Below are positions 34,162-41,517 of a DNA stretch of 41,517 bases, piece by piece (within the stretch, counting starts at the first letter, position 1; each line of letters opens with the position of its first letter). Location of the stretch: the NCBI RefSeq assembly GCF_012932145.1, contig NZ_MWOK01000028.1, positions 1-41,517 on the forward strand, written 5' to 3'. The DNA is from Acidovorax sp. SRB_14. Lineage in GTDB: Bacteria > Pseudomonadota > Gammaproteobacteria > Burkholderiales > Burkholderiaceae_C. The notes beneath the pieces were generated by a model. That model was not told the origin of the DNA. It saw nothing but the letters and a program-made list of their open reading frames with translations, and searched no databases. A program made the position numbers and the translations under genes.

Positions 34162-34258
34162 GGTGCACCCCGGCAGCGGCCTGCGCAGCCCTGGCGCCGC
34201 ACCCCTCAAAACAACGGCAGCCGCCACAGAGCGGCAAGCCCTACCTGGAGACAAACCC

Positions 34259-35554
34259 ATGTTAGAGCGAATTTTCAAGCTGAAAGAGCACGGCACCGAC
34301 GTGCGCACCGAGATCGTGGCGGGTCTGACGACCTTCCTCACGATGGCCTACATCGTCTTCGTCAACCCGTCCATCCTGGGCGCCGCCGGCATGCCGCAGG
34401 ACGCGGTGTTCGTCGCCACCTGCCTGATCGCGGCGCTGGGCACGGCCATCATGGCGCTGTACGCCAACTACCCGATCGCGCTGGCGCCCGGCATGGGGCT
34501 GAACGCGTACTTTGCGTTCGTCGTCGTCGGCGCCATGGGCTATTCGTGGCAGACGGCGCTGGGGGCGGTCTTCGTCTCGGGCTGCCTGTTCCTCGCGATC
34601 ACGGTGTTCGGCCTGCGCGAGCTCATCGTGAGCGGCATTCCGCAATCGATCCGCACGGCCATCGTCGTCGGCATCGGCATGTTCCTGGCGATCATTGCGC
34701 TCAAGAGCGCCGGCATCGTGGTGGCCTCGCCCGCCACGCTCGTGACGCTCGGCGACCTGCACCAGCCCCCGGCCGTGCTGGCGGTGATCGGCTTCATCCT
34801 GATCGTCGTGCTCGACCGGTTTCGCGTGCCCGGCGCCATCCTGATCGGCATCGTCACGGTGACCGTGCTGTCGTTCTTCTTCGGCGGCAACCAATTCGCC
34901 GGCGTCTTTGCGCCGCCGCCCTCGATCGCGCCCACCTTCCTGCAGCTCGACATTGCCGGCGCCCTCCAGGGCGGCGTGCTCAACGTGGTGCTGGTGTTCT
35001 TCCTGGTCGAGCTGTTCGACGCCACCGGCACGCTGATGGGCGTGGCCAAGCGCGCCGGCCTGCTCGTGCCGGGCCGCATGGAGCGGTTCAACAAGGCCCT
35101 GCTGGCCGACAGCGCCGCCATCTTTGCCGGATCGATGCTGGGCACGTCCAGCACCACCGCCTATGCCGAGAGCGCCGCAGGCGTGCAGGCCGGCGGCCGC
35201 ACGGGTCTGACCGCGCTGACGGTGGCGGTGCTGTTCCTGGCCTGCCTGTTCATCTCGCCGCTGGCCGCCGTGGTGCCGGCCTACGCCACCGCGCCGGCGC
35301 TGCTGTTCGTGGCCTGCCTGATGCTGCGCGAACTGGTCGAGCTGAACTGGGACGACCCGACCGAGGTGATCCCCGGCGTGATCACGGCGCTGATGATGCC
35401 CTTCACCTACAACATCGCCAACGGCCTGGCGTTCGGCTTCATCTCGTACGCCGTGCTCAAGCTGTTCACCGGCAAGGCCCGCGACGTGCACTGGATGGCC
35501 TGGATCATTGCCGCGGTGTTCCTGTTCAAGTTCATCTACATGGGCGGGCACTGA
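34259..35554 (+). CDS. Guanine/hypoxanthine permease, AzgA-type (NCS2 family)
   Basis: A 431-residue inner-membrane transporter with 12 or more hydrophobic segments. Diagnostic regions are TEIVAGLTTFLTMAYIVFVN, the substrate-site stretch ALAPGMGLNAYFAF, VSGIPQSIRTAIVVGIGMFL, VELFDATGTLMGV and GTSSTTAYAESAAGVQAGGR. This set marks the AzgA/PbuG/GhxP branch, which imports guanine, hypoxanthine or adenine by proton symport. The ATG at 34259 has CTGGAG about 8 nt upstream. Together with guaD and xdhABC it forms a purine-salvage and breakdown block. Confidence 0.93.
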   Translation: MLERIFKLKEHGTDVRTEIVAGLTTFLTMAYIVFVNPSILGAAGMPQDAVFVATCLIAALGTAIMALYANYPIALAPGMGLNAYFAFVVVGAMGYSWQTALGAVFVSGCLFLAITVFGLRELIVSGIPQSIRTAIVVGIGMFLAIIALKSAGIVVASPATLVTLGDLHQPPAVLAVIGFILIVVLDRFRVPGAILIGIVTVTVLSFFFGGNQFAGVFAPPPSIAPTFLQLDIAGALQGGVLNVVLVFFLVELFDATGTLMGVAKRAGLLVPGRMERFNKALLADSAAIFAGSMLGTSSTTAYAESAAGVQAGGRTGLTALTVAVLFLACLFISPLAAVVPAYATAPALLFVACLMLRELVELNWDDPTEVIPGVITALMMPFTYNIANGLAFGFISYAVLKLFTGKARDVHWMAWIIAAVFLFKFIYMGGH

Positions 35555-35597
35555 CGCCTGGGCGGCCGCACACCGGCAGGTGCGTGGCCGCTGTGGG

Positions 35598-35653
35598 TTT
35601 TCAGTGAAATGAGCCTCAAACGCTTTATGGGAAAGCGCTGATAGCTATGAAAA
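35598..35653. repeat. Comamonadaceae-type palindromic repeat, copy 6
   Basis: TCAGTGAAATGAGCCTCAAA, then ACGCTTT / AAAGCGCT arms around ATGGG, then GATAGCTATGAAAA. It fills the convergent gap between the permease and the VOC gene. Confidence 0.85.
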
Positions 35654-35662
35654 CAGTAGCTA

Positions 35663-36289
35663 TCAGGTGCGACTGGGCACGTACTCCGGGCGGTCGTTCG
35701 CCTGCGGCTTGAGGGGTGCGGTGGCGCGGCCCTCGGCGCGCTCGCTGCGCCACTGCGCCTTGCGTGCCGTCCACTCGGCCAGCCGCTGGTGCGCCACGGT
35801 GCTGTCCTTCTCCATCTGCGCCGCGTCGGCCAGCTGCGCCGACAGTTCCAGCCGGATGCCGTTGGGGTCGAAGAAATAGATGCTCTTGAAGATGTGGTGG
35901 TCGGTCACGCCCAGCACCTCGATGCCGTGCGCCTGCAGCCGCGCCTTGGTGTTTTCCAGCTCCTGCACGGTGTTGACGCGGAAGGCGATGTGGTTGACCC
36001 AGGCCGGCGTGTTGGGCGAGGGCTCGGCCTTGACATCGTCGCCCAGGTCGAAGAAGGCGATGAACGAGCCGTCCTGCAGGCGGAAGAAGAAATGCGTGTA
36101 CGGGCAGTACTCGCCCGTGCTCGGCACGTAGTCGCTCTGGATGATGTGGTAGAGCGGCAGGCCCAGGATGTCTTCGTAGAAGTGGCGCGTTTCCTCGGCG
36201 TCGCGCGCCTTGTAGGCGAAATGGTGCAGCTGCTGCACGGCCGCGGGCGGCGGCAGTGTGGCGGGGTCGGGGGTGGGCAGGGCGTTCAT
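35663..36289 (-). CDS. VOC-family (glyoxalase/dioxygenase fold) protein
   Basis: A 208-residue vicinal-oxygen-chelate protein: one babab pair starts at LHHFAYKARDAEETRHFYED with ILGLPLYH, and a second at WVNHIAFRVNTVQELENTKA; the last strand is FFDPNGIRLELSAQ. Likely metal ligands are H22 or H23, H in NHIAF and E in RLELS. The family includes ring-cleaving dioxygenases, glyoxalases and isomerases; the substrate here is not evident. GGAG lies 7 nt upstream of the ATG. Its promoter overlaps a palindrome, suggesting control by a repressor. Confidence 0.85.
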   Translation of the reverse strand: MNALPTPDPATLPPPAAVQQLHHFAYKARDAEETRHFYEDILGLPLYHIIQSDYVPSTGEYCPYTHFFFRLQDGSFIAFFDLGDDVKAEPSPNTPAWVNHIAFRVNTVQELENTKARLQAHGIEVLGVTDHHIFKSIYFFDPNGIRLELSAQLADAAQMEKDSTVAHQRLAEWTARKAQWRSERAEGRATAPLKPQANDRPEYVPSRT

Positions 36290-36319
36290 GGCGGTCTCCG
36301 GGGAATGTGCCGAAATTCT

Positions 36320-36349
36320 ACTATCCGTAATTTGTTTACGTTAGTTCAA
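36320..36349 (-). promoter_or_regulatory. Promoter with overlapping palindrome upstream of the VOC gene
   Basis: On the minus strand TTGAAC (36349-36344) and GATAGT (36325-36320) are 18 nt apart and fit -35 and -10 boxes. Between them lies an inverted repeat CGTAA-N5-TTACG (36326-36340), which extends with ACTA/TAGT flanks. An operator between the promoter boxes is typical of TetR- or MarR-type repression. No such regulator is in the window. Confidence 0.5.
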
Positions 36350-36379
36350 TTTTGCTGCGCTGCAGGCGCTGGACCGGGC

Positions 36380-36417
36380 ACAAAAAAGCCCGCTCCCTGC
36401 GAGCAAGGGGCGGGCTG
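36380..36417 (-). terminator. Intrinsic terminator after the YceI/b561 operon
   Basis: On the minus strand AGCCCGCCCC pairs with the later GGAGCGGGCT and is followed by TTTTTT. The stem is GC-rich and the T-run good. It lies about 40 nt past the stop of the first YceI gene. Confidence 0.8.
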
Positions 36418-36453
36418 GCGGGGCCGGCAGCGTGGCAGGCCTGCGCTGGCTGC

Positions 36454-37032
36454 TTACTGCTTGACGGCCTCGACCTGCACGATCAGGCGCACGTTCTTGG
36501 CAAAGCCCCAGTCGATGCCGTAGTTCATGCCGAACGCCGTGCGGTCGATGGTGGTTTCGAAGTCGCCGCCGCAGGTTTCGCGCTTTTGCAGCATGGGGTT
36601 GGGGTAGCAGTTGAACTTAGACGCCTTGAGCGTGACGGGCTGGGTCTTGCCCATCAGCGTGAGCTGGCCGGTCACTTCGCTGACCTTGTCGCCGCTGAAG
36701 TTGAACGTATCGGACACGAAGCGGGCCGTGGGGTGCTTGGCCGCGTCGAACAGCTCGGCGCTTTGCAGGTGTTTGTCGAAGGCAGCGGTGCCCGTGTTGA
36801 TCGAGTTGATGTGGAGGGTCAGGTCCACCTTGCCCGCCTTGCCGTCACGGTCGAATTGCACGGTGCCTTCCTTCTTGTCGAAGCGGCCGCGGTTGGTGGT
36901 GGCGCCCATGTGGTCGATCTCGAAGGTCACGAAGGTGTGGGTGGGATCGATGGCGTATTGCGCGGGGGCTGCGTGGGCAACACCTGCGGCCAACGTTGCG
37001 GCCGCGGCCAGGGCGAAGAGGGACTTGCGCAT
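36454..37032 (-). CDS. YceI-family periplasmic protein
   Basis: A 192-residue lipocalin-like YceI protein. A signal peptide is clear (MRKSLFALAAAATLAAGVAHA, cleaved after AHA). The mature part has YAIDPTHTFVTFEIDHMGAT, RGRFDKKEGTVQFDRDGKAG, HPTARFVSDTF and FGMNYGIDWGFAKNVRLIV. YceI proteins bind isoprenoid chains such as ubiquinone precursors in the periplasm; the ligand here is not known. It is last in an operon with another YceI protein and a cytochrome b561, a common trio, which suggests a link to membrane quinones. Confidence 0.93.
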   Translation of the reverse strand: MRKSLFALAAAATLAAGVAHAAPAQYAIDPTHTFVTFEIDHMGATTNRGRFDKKEGTVQFDRDGKAGKVDLTLHINSINTGTAAFDKHLQSAELFDAAKHPTARFVSDTFNFSGDKVSEVTGQLTLMGKTQPVTLKASKFNCYPNPMLQKRETCGGDFETTIDRTAFGMNYGIDWGFAKNVRLIVQVEAVKQ

Positions 37033-37070
37033 GAAGGGTTCCTTGAGAAAAAGGGTGGCAGAAAGAAAAA

Positions 37071-37646
37071 TCAGAGCTTGCCCACGCCGCTGAGCGCGAG
37101 CTTGAAGGTCACTTGCACGTCGTCGGCGACCATGGAGGTGTCGGCCCACTCGTTCTCGCCGATCTTGTAGGCCAGGCGCTTGAGGGCCAGCGTGCCGGTG
37201 GCGGTGGTGGTGGCGCCGTTCTGCGCCAGGGTCACGGGCACGACCACGTCGCGCGCCTGGCCCTTGATGGACAGCTTGCCCGCCACCTCGAACTTGCCCC
37301 CGCCCAGCGCCTTGACGGCGCTGGACTGGAAGCTGGCCTGGGGGAACTGGGGCACGTTGAACCACACGGGCTTGGGCAGTTCGGCGTCGGTCTCGCGCGA
37401 GCCGAGCGTGGCGCTGCCGGTGTCCACCGTGAAAGCGATCTTGCTGGCGGCGGGCTGGGCGGGGTCGAAGGCGATCTGTGCGTCGAATTTCTTGAAGTGC
37501 CCCTGCAGCGGTACACCCATCTGGCGCGCCGTGAAGGCCACGCTGCTTTGTGCGGGCAGCAGCTTTTGTTCGGCATGGGCGGGCACGGTGGCCAGCACGG
37601 CGCAGGCGCCCAGCAGGGCAGCGGACAGGGATACAGAAATTTTCAT
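37071..37646 (-). CDS. YceI-family periplasmic protein, second paralogue
   Basis: A 191-residue YceI protein with signal peptide (MKISVSLSAALLGACAVLAT, cleaved after AHA). Mature hallmarks are AQSSVAFTARQMGVPLQGHF, KKFDAQIAFDPAQP, WFNVPQFPQASFQSS and LAYKIGENEWADTSMVADDV. The domain is the same as in the downstream gene but the sequences are well diverged, so the pair is old. It lies 38 nt upstream of that gene. The start at 37646 is fixed by the signal peptide. Confidence 0.92.
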   Translation of the reverse strand: MKISVSLSAALLGACAVLATVPAHAEQKLLPAQSSVAFTARQMGVPLQGHFKKFDAQIAFDPAQPAASKIAFTVDTGSATLGSRETDAELPKPVWFNVPQFPQASFQSSAVKALGGGKFEVAGKLSIKGQARDVVVPVTLAQNGATTTATGTLALKRLAYKIGENEWADTSMVADDVQVTFKLALSGVGKL

Positions 37647-37698
37647 GGGGAACTCGGGAGCGGGAAAAAGGGTTCGGACAGCGTGCGCGGCCAAGGCT

Positions 37699-38274
37699 TC
37701 AACGCCGGCCAGGCCACATGCGCGTGAGCAGGCCGTCGCGGTCGATCCACTGGTGCTTGAACGCCGCGGCCACATGCAGCCCGGCCAATGCCGCGAGGGC
37801 GTAGGCGCTGATCTGGTGCCACGGCTTGAGGGCCTCGGCCAGCGCATCGCTGGCCGGCACGAAGTCGGGCAACTGCACCAGTCCGAGGAACACGATGGGG
37901 AAGCCGGCCGCCGAGCTGTAGGCCCAGCCGATCAGGGGCACGGCGAAAAACAGCGCATACAGCAGGTGGTGCGTGCCGTGGTGCGCCCATTTCTGCCAGG
38001 CGGGCATGGCCTGCACCATCGTGGCAGGCAGGGCCGGGGGGCGGTGCGTGAGGCGCCACAGCAGGCGCAGCAGCGACAGCGTGAGGATGGCCACGCCGGC
38101 CCATTTGTGCCAGTTGTAGAGCTTGAGGCGCTGCGGCGAGAACGGCAGGTCGGCCATGTACAGGCCCAGCGCAAACAGGGCCATCAGCGCTGCGGCCAGC
38201 AGCCAGTGCAGCGCGATGGCGGTGTGGCTGTAGCGCGCGGAACGCGCCGGGGCGGTCGGAGAGGAAGAAGGCAT
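37699..38274 (-). CDS. Cytochrome b561
   Basis: A 191-residue di-haem inner-membrane cytochrome with four helices. Haem histidines are seen in YSHTAIALHWLLAAALMALF, LYNWHKWAGV, HHGTHHLLYALFF and in the last helix AALAGLHVAAAFKHQWID. The second helix-pair segment GPLIGWAYSS-type motif appears as VPLIGWAYSSAAGFP. It would pass electrons between quinol and a periplasmic or membrane partner. It is the first gene of the operon with the two YceI genes. The ATG at 38274 is used; a TTG at 38286 is possible. Confidence 0.92.
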   Translation of the reverse strand: MPSSSPTAPARSARYSHTAIALHWLLAAALMALFALGLYMADLPFSPQRLKLYNWHKWAGVAILTLSLLRLLWRLTHRPPALPATMVQAMPAWQKWAHHGTHHLLYALFFAVPLIGWAYSSAAGFPIVFLGLVQLPDFVPASDALAEALKPWHQISAYALAALAGLHVAAAFKHQWIDRDGLLTRMWPGRR

Positions 38275-38462
38275 GCAGGGCGCCAAAAGGGCGGTAAGGG
38301 GGCGTTAGAGGGAAAAAGTTCAGCACAGCAGCCGGCAGCCGCTTGGGAGCCAGTGTAGGAAACGGAAGCTTCTTTCCGTTTCAACGGGATTGATGTCTCG
38401 ATTCAAATGAATTGAACGAGTGGCCGTGGCTGGGCCGCAGGCAAGGCCTTCCTCGGATGGGC

Positions 38463-39740
38463 TCAGCCCGCGAGCGCAGCGCTTTTCCAGGCCTGTGCGG
38501 CGGCCCCTGCGTCGCCGCGCTGCTCGGCCAGTTCAGCCAGCCGGCGCCACGCGCTCTGGCGCAGCGAGGTGTCCTGCAGCTGCTGCGTGGACTGCGTCAG
38601 CAACTGCTGCGCCTTGCCCCACAGCTGGCGCTGCACGCAGGCTGCGCCGGCGAGGTACTGCAGGCGCGGGTCGCGCGGGTTGGCCTGGGCCGCGGCTTCG
38701 ATGCGCGCCAGCCAGGTGCCGTCGAGCGCGTCCATGCCCGACTCCAGCGCACGCACCAGCTTGAGCGCGTGGTGATCGGCCAAGGTGCCGGGAGCGCGCA
38801 CCATGTGCTCCCACACCGGCAGCAGCCACTGGCGCACCGTCTGGCCATCGCCCCCGAGCTGCGCCAGGCGCTGCGCGGCATGGATGGCCAGCTCGGGCAT
38901 GGCGCGCTCGGTCGCTTCGAGCGACTGCCAGGTGCCGTGCAGCTGCGCCGGGTCGTGCGCGCCGTTGAACAGTTCGATGGCCAGGCCGCGCACCAGGCTC
39001 TGCGCGGCCGGGGCCGAAAACGCGCCGTGCTTGGCCAGCAGGCGCGCGGTGTCCAGGGCGTCCTGCGTCTGGTGCGCCAGGCGCGCGGCCTTGAGCTTGA
39101 CCCGCAGCGCCAGCGTGCGCCGCGCCGCGCCCTGCGGCAGGCTGGCCAGCCATTCGAGCGCGGAGGCGGCCTCGCGCTCGTCGAGTGCCCAGCGTGCGGC
39201 GCGCAGCTGGATGCCCTCGCGCAGCTCCTGCTCGTGGGCGGTGCCGCGCAGGGGCGCATGGTCGAGCGACTGCTGCAGGTGGCTGTCGCGGTGGGTGCGG
39301 TCTTGCAGGGCGTGCGAGCCCTCGGCCGCCACCAGGTGCGCCAGGGCGCGCAGTTGCCGGCCGTGGGGCACGGTCGCGCCGGCGCGGGCCAGCGCGCTTT
39401 CCTGTGCCAGGGCGCCCAGGGCCGCCTTGCGCGAGCGCAGGAAGCGGCCGGCCATGAGCTGCGCCATGGCGTCGAGCAGGGCCGAGTGCATGGCGCGCTC
39501 TTTTTGCTGCAGGCGCCAGCGGCGCGCCTGGTGCGGCAGTTCCAGCAGCGCGGCGAGCGCGCGCAGGGCCGCATACAGCGTGGCGAAGCCCAGCGCCAGC
39601 AGCAGCACCACCATGTTGAGCGACAGATCGAGCCGGTAGGGCGGCCAGAACAGCGTGACGCTGCCCTGGTTGTTGCCCGCAAACAGGGCCGTCGCGACGG
39701 CCACGCCAAACAGGGCCAGGAGCCAGAGTGCTGCGCGCAT
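38463..39740 (-). CDS. hemY: HemY, porphyrin-pathway membrane protein
   Basis: A 425-residue membrane-anchored TPR-like protein of the proteobacterial HemY family (not the Bacillus protoporphyrinogen oxidase). Two N-terminal membrane helices are seen (MRAALWLLALFGVAVATALF and LNMVVLLLALGFATLYAALR), with the signature GNNQGSVTLFWPPYRLDLSLN between them. The long helical remainder (RAMHSALLDAMAQLMAGRFL onward) is cytoplasmic TPR-like sequence. It lies 20 nt after hemX in the hemD-hemX-hemY order standard in proteobacteria. Its exact role in haem synthesis is unresolved. Confidence 0.9.
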   Translation of the reverse strand: MRAALWLLALFGVAVATALFAGNNQGSVTLFWPPYRLDLSLNMVVLLLALGFATLYAALRALAALLELPHQARRWRLQQKERAMHSALLDAMAQLMAGRFLRSRKAALGALAQESALARAGATVPHGRQLRALAHLVAAEGSHALQDRTHRDSHLQQSLDHAPLRGTAHEQELREGIQLRAARWALDEREAASALEWLASLPQGAARRTLALRVKLKAARLAHQTQDALDTARLLAKHGAFSAPAAQSLVRGLAIELFNGAHDPAQLHGTWQSLEATERAMPELAIHAAQRLAQLGGDGQTVRQWLLPVWEHMVRAPGTLADHHALKLVRALESGMDALDGTWLARIEAAAQANPRDPRLQYLAGAACVQRQLWGKAQQLLTQSTQQLQDTSLRQSAWRRLAELAEQRGDAGAAAQAWKSAALAG

Positions 39741-39760
39741 GCGGTTCGTCCTCGCGCGCT

Positions 39761-40858
39761 TCAGCGGCCGGCGGCCGCGGTGGCCAGCGCGGACAGGGTT
39801 TCGTCTAGGCGCGGCAGTTCGGCGGACTTCATGTTGGCCTGGGCCTGCTGCAGCACCGTGGCGGCGTTCTGTGTGCGCCGCGATGCCGGGTCGAAATACT
39901 TGTTGAGCGCGGCGCCGGCCGTGGCCAGGTCCGAGCGCGCCGAGTCGAACTGGCGCGCCAGCACGCCCAGGCGCGCGTTGAGCAGTTTGAGCTTGAGGTT
40001 CTCGCGCAGGAAGAAGGTCTGGTCGGGCGCCAGCAAAATGGCTTCGGGCTGGTCGATGCGGCTCACGCGCACCAGGCCCCGGGCTTCGTCGCGCACTACT
40101 TCCCAGCTGCGCAGCAGCGCGGCCTGCCACCACGGCAGGTCGGCGGGGGCGGGCTCGGCGCTGTCGCCGGAGACGCGCGCGTTCATGCGCCGGGTGGCGG
40201 CGGCCAGCGCCACGGCGTTCTGCACGGGCAGGTCGTCCACCTGGCGCACCAGGTCGTCCAGGCGCGCGAGCAGGCCGGCGGTGTCGGTCACGTTGGTGCT
40301 GGCGATGCGGTCGAGGTCGCGGCCGATGGCGCGCTGCACCGGCGCCAGGCGCGGCTGGGCGGCGCGCTCGATGCGCTGCTGGGCATTCTGGAGCGCGGCC
40401 ACCAGCGGCTCCAGGCTGCCCGTAAGCCGCGTCTGCTGCTGCGCCATGCGGACCGCCGACTCGATGTCCACCACCAGGGTTTCATCGCGCGAGCGCGACA
40501 GGCTTTGCATCAGCTCTTCGAGCTGGCTGCGCTGCAGGGCGACTTCGCTGAGCCGGGTTTCCGCCACGGTGAGGCGCGCGAGCGCCTGGCTGACCTGGTC
40601 GCGGGCCTGGCGCGCCATGGTGCGCGCCTCGATCGCCTGGGTGCCGGCGTCGGCGCTCTGGCGCGCCAGCTGTTCCTGGATCGTGCTGAGCTTTTGCCAC
40701 AGCAGGCTGGCACTGACGAGGGCGGCCACGGCGACCGCGCCCACGGCGTACAGCGCGATCCGGGGCGCGCCCGGGGCCGAAGTCTGCGGCGCTGGCACGG
40801 CCGCCGACGGGGGGAAAGGCTCTGCTGCGGGCAGGTCGGGGGTGGGCGCGGCGCTCAT
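39761..40858 (-). CDS. hemX: HemX, putative uroporphyrinogen-III C-methyltransferase-like protein
   Basis: A 365-residue membrane-anchored protein: a Pro/Ala-rich cytoplasmic start, one membrane helix (IALYAVGAVAVAALVSASLL), then a long coiled-coil region (STIQEQLARQSADAGTQAIE, LARLTVAETRLSEVALQRSQ) and a C-terminal domain ending SRIDQPEAILLAPDQTFFLR. The last part (LLAPDQ-FFLRENLKLKLLNARL) is the HemX hallmark. No methyltransferase motif is seen, as usual. It overlaps hemD by 4 nt (ATGA). Confidence 0.9.
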   Translation of the reverse strand: MSAAPTPDLPAAEPFPPSAAVPAPQTSAPGAPRIALYAVGAVAVAALVSASLLWQKLSTIQEQLARQSADAGTQAIEARTMARQARDQVSQALARLTVAETRLSEVALQRSQLEELMQSLSRSRDETLVVDIESAVRMAQQQTRLTGSLEPLVAALQNAQQRIERAAQPRLAPVQRAIGRDLDRIASTNVTDTAGLLARLDDLVRQVDDLPVQNAVALAAATRRMNARVSGDSAEPAPADLPWWQAALLRSWEVVRDEARGLVRVSRIDQPEAILLAPDQTFFLRENLKLKLLNARLGVLARQFDSARSDLATAGAALNKYFDPASRRTQNAATVLQQAQANMKSAELPRLDETLSALATAAAGR

Positions 40859-41517
40859 GGGGCCGATTCTATCGAGGCAGCCACATCGGCCAGCGCGGGC
40901 CGGCATTCGCGCACGCAGCCAAAACCGGCCGCGCGCGCGGCCTGCGCGATGCGCGGGTGCGTGGCCAGGGCCCGTGCCTGGCCCCAGGCCTGGCCCGGCA
41001 GGGCGGCGCACAGGTGCGAGAGCGCCTGCGAGCTGCTCAGCAGCCACAGCGAGCCGTCGTGCGCCGCCTGCTGCGCCAGCGCGCGCTGCGCGGCGGTGAA
41101 CGCGGGCGCGCAGCGCGTGTAGGCGACAACGAAGTCCACCTCGGCGCCCGCGGCCCGCAGCTGCTGGGCGAGCCACTCGCGGCCCGAGCCGTCGGCGGGG
41201 GCACCGGCTTCGGCGCCGCGCACGACCAGGATGCGGTCGCGCGGCGCGACCTGGCCCTGGACCTGCGCCCACAGCGCCTCGGACTCGAACTGCGCGGCGT
41301 CGGCGGCCGGCTGGTCGATGCAGTCCGCCGCCAGGCCCAGGGCCTGCAGCGTCTGCGCCGTGCCAGGGCCGGGCGACCAGACTCTTGTTTTGATAGCTGC
41401 TTGCGCTTGTCCAGCAAGGGTTTGAACCGTTTTTGGATCAAAAAAATGCTGGGCCGCATTGCCGCTGACCACCATGATGGCGCGGTAGCCTGCGGCACGC
41501 TCGCGCGCGGCCTGCAG
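40855..41517 (-). CDS. hemD: Uroporphyrinogen-III synthase, partial (5' end beyond window)
   Basis: The last 220 or so residues of HemD, which closes hydroxymethylbilane to uroporphyrinogen III. Seen are MVVSGNAAQHFF, WSPGPGTAQTLQALGL, RILVVRGAEAG with GREWLAQQLRAAGAEVDFVV, YTRCAPAF and SLWLLSSSQALSHL. The frame is open to the window edge. A stretch of about 18 residues (DPKTVQTLAGQAQAAIKTRV) is encoded by a copy of the window's palindromic repeat, between two conserved segments, and does not look like a normal part of the family. The frame is kept. Confidence 0.92.
   Translation of the reverse strand: MQAARERAAGYRAIMVVSGNAAQHFFDPKTVQTLAGQAQAAIKTRVWSPGPGTAQTLQALGLAADCIDQPAADAAQFESEALWAQVQGQVAPRDRILVVRGAEAGAPADGSGREWLAQQLRAAGAEVDFVVAYTRCAPAFTAAQRALAQQAAHDGSLWLLSSSQALSHLCAALPGQAWGQARALATHPRIAQAARAAGFGCVRECRPALADVAASIESAP
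41386..41440. repeat. Comamonadaceae-type palindromic repeat, copy 7, inside hemD
   Basis: TTTTGATAGCT, GCGCTTG, TCCAG, CAAG and then GGTTTGAACCG: near-identical to copy 2 over the left half, including loop TCCAG, with the right arm mutated (CAAGGG for CAAGCG). It lies within the hemD reading frame and adds residues. Confidence 0.8.

Noticed and set aside
36454..37365. N-terminal extension of the first YceI frame
   Set aside because: The signal peptide at 37032 fixes the start, and the extension overlaps the second YceI gene in another frame.

Overview
This is a GC-rich chromosomal window that most resembles a Burkholderiales bacterium of the family Comamonadaceae (Acidovorax-like). The basis is the gene content and arrangement (hemD-hemX-hemY, gcdH with a CoA-transferase and a LysR regulator, purine catabolism, LrgAB, YceI with cytochrome b561) and seven copies of a short palindromic repeat that I associate with that family. 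The genus is inferred; no rRNA is present.

Layout. 1-6,800 is core-type DNA: a frameshifted MFS transporter at the left edge, a cytidine/guanine-type deaminase, a small ankyrin remnant, a proline-rich small protein, the glutarate/glutaryl-CoA module (CoA-transferase, glutaryl-CoA dehydrogenase, divergent LysR regulator with paired palindromes between them), a two-gene LrgA/LrgB operon and a small conserved hypothetical. 6,841-7,422 is the scar of an older integrative element: the end of a type I HsdR gene joined to the start of a P4-type integrase gene, next to an att-like copy of the tRNA-Leu 3' end.

7,423-21,591 is a second integrative element of about 14.2 kb, inserted in tRNA-Leu(CAA) beside its own intact integrase. 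Its cargo, on the plus strand, is a complete type I restriction-modification system (hsdR, hsdM, hsdS) followed at once by a three-gene unit that reads as a toxin-antitoxin-chaperone system: an MqsR-like toxin, a zinc-finger/HTH MqsA-like antitoxin with a C-terminal extension, and a SecB-like chaperone. Its backbone, on the minus strand, looks like that of a phage satellite: two AlpA-type regulators, a Rha-family protein, a replication/DNA-binding-like protein and hypotheticals, translationally coupled by overlapping stop/start codons. An IS5-family element with clear ends and a CTAG duplication sits between the backbone and the integrase. A gene with an internal amber stop lies between cargo and backbone.

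21,717-41,517 is core DNA again: cysM, a NUDIX hydrolase, a TusA-like protein, galU, valS, a purine block (xdhA-xdhB-xdhC, divergent guaD and a guanine/hypoxanthine-type permease), a VOC-family protein, two YceI-family periplasmic proteins with a cytochrome b561, and hemY-hemX-hemD (hemD runs off the right edge). In the purine block the permease would import guanine or hypoxanthine, GuaD makes xanthine, and XdhAB, matured by XdhC, oxidises hypoxanthine and xanthine to urate.

The most interesting parts are the defence cargo (type I R-M plus a putative MqsR-MqsA-SecB unit on a satellite-like island), the evidence for serial integration at one tRNA gene, and repeat copies that have become coding DNA at the hsdM/hsdS junction and inside hemD. 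Family assignments come from reading motifs; no database search was run.
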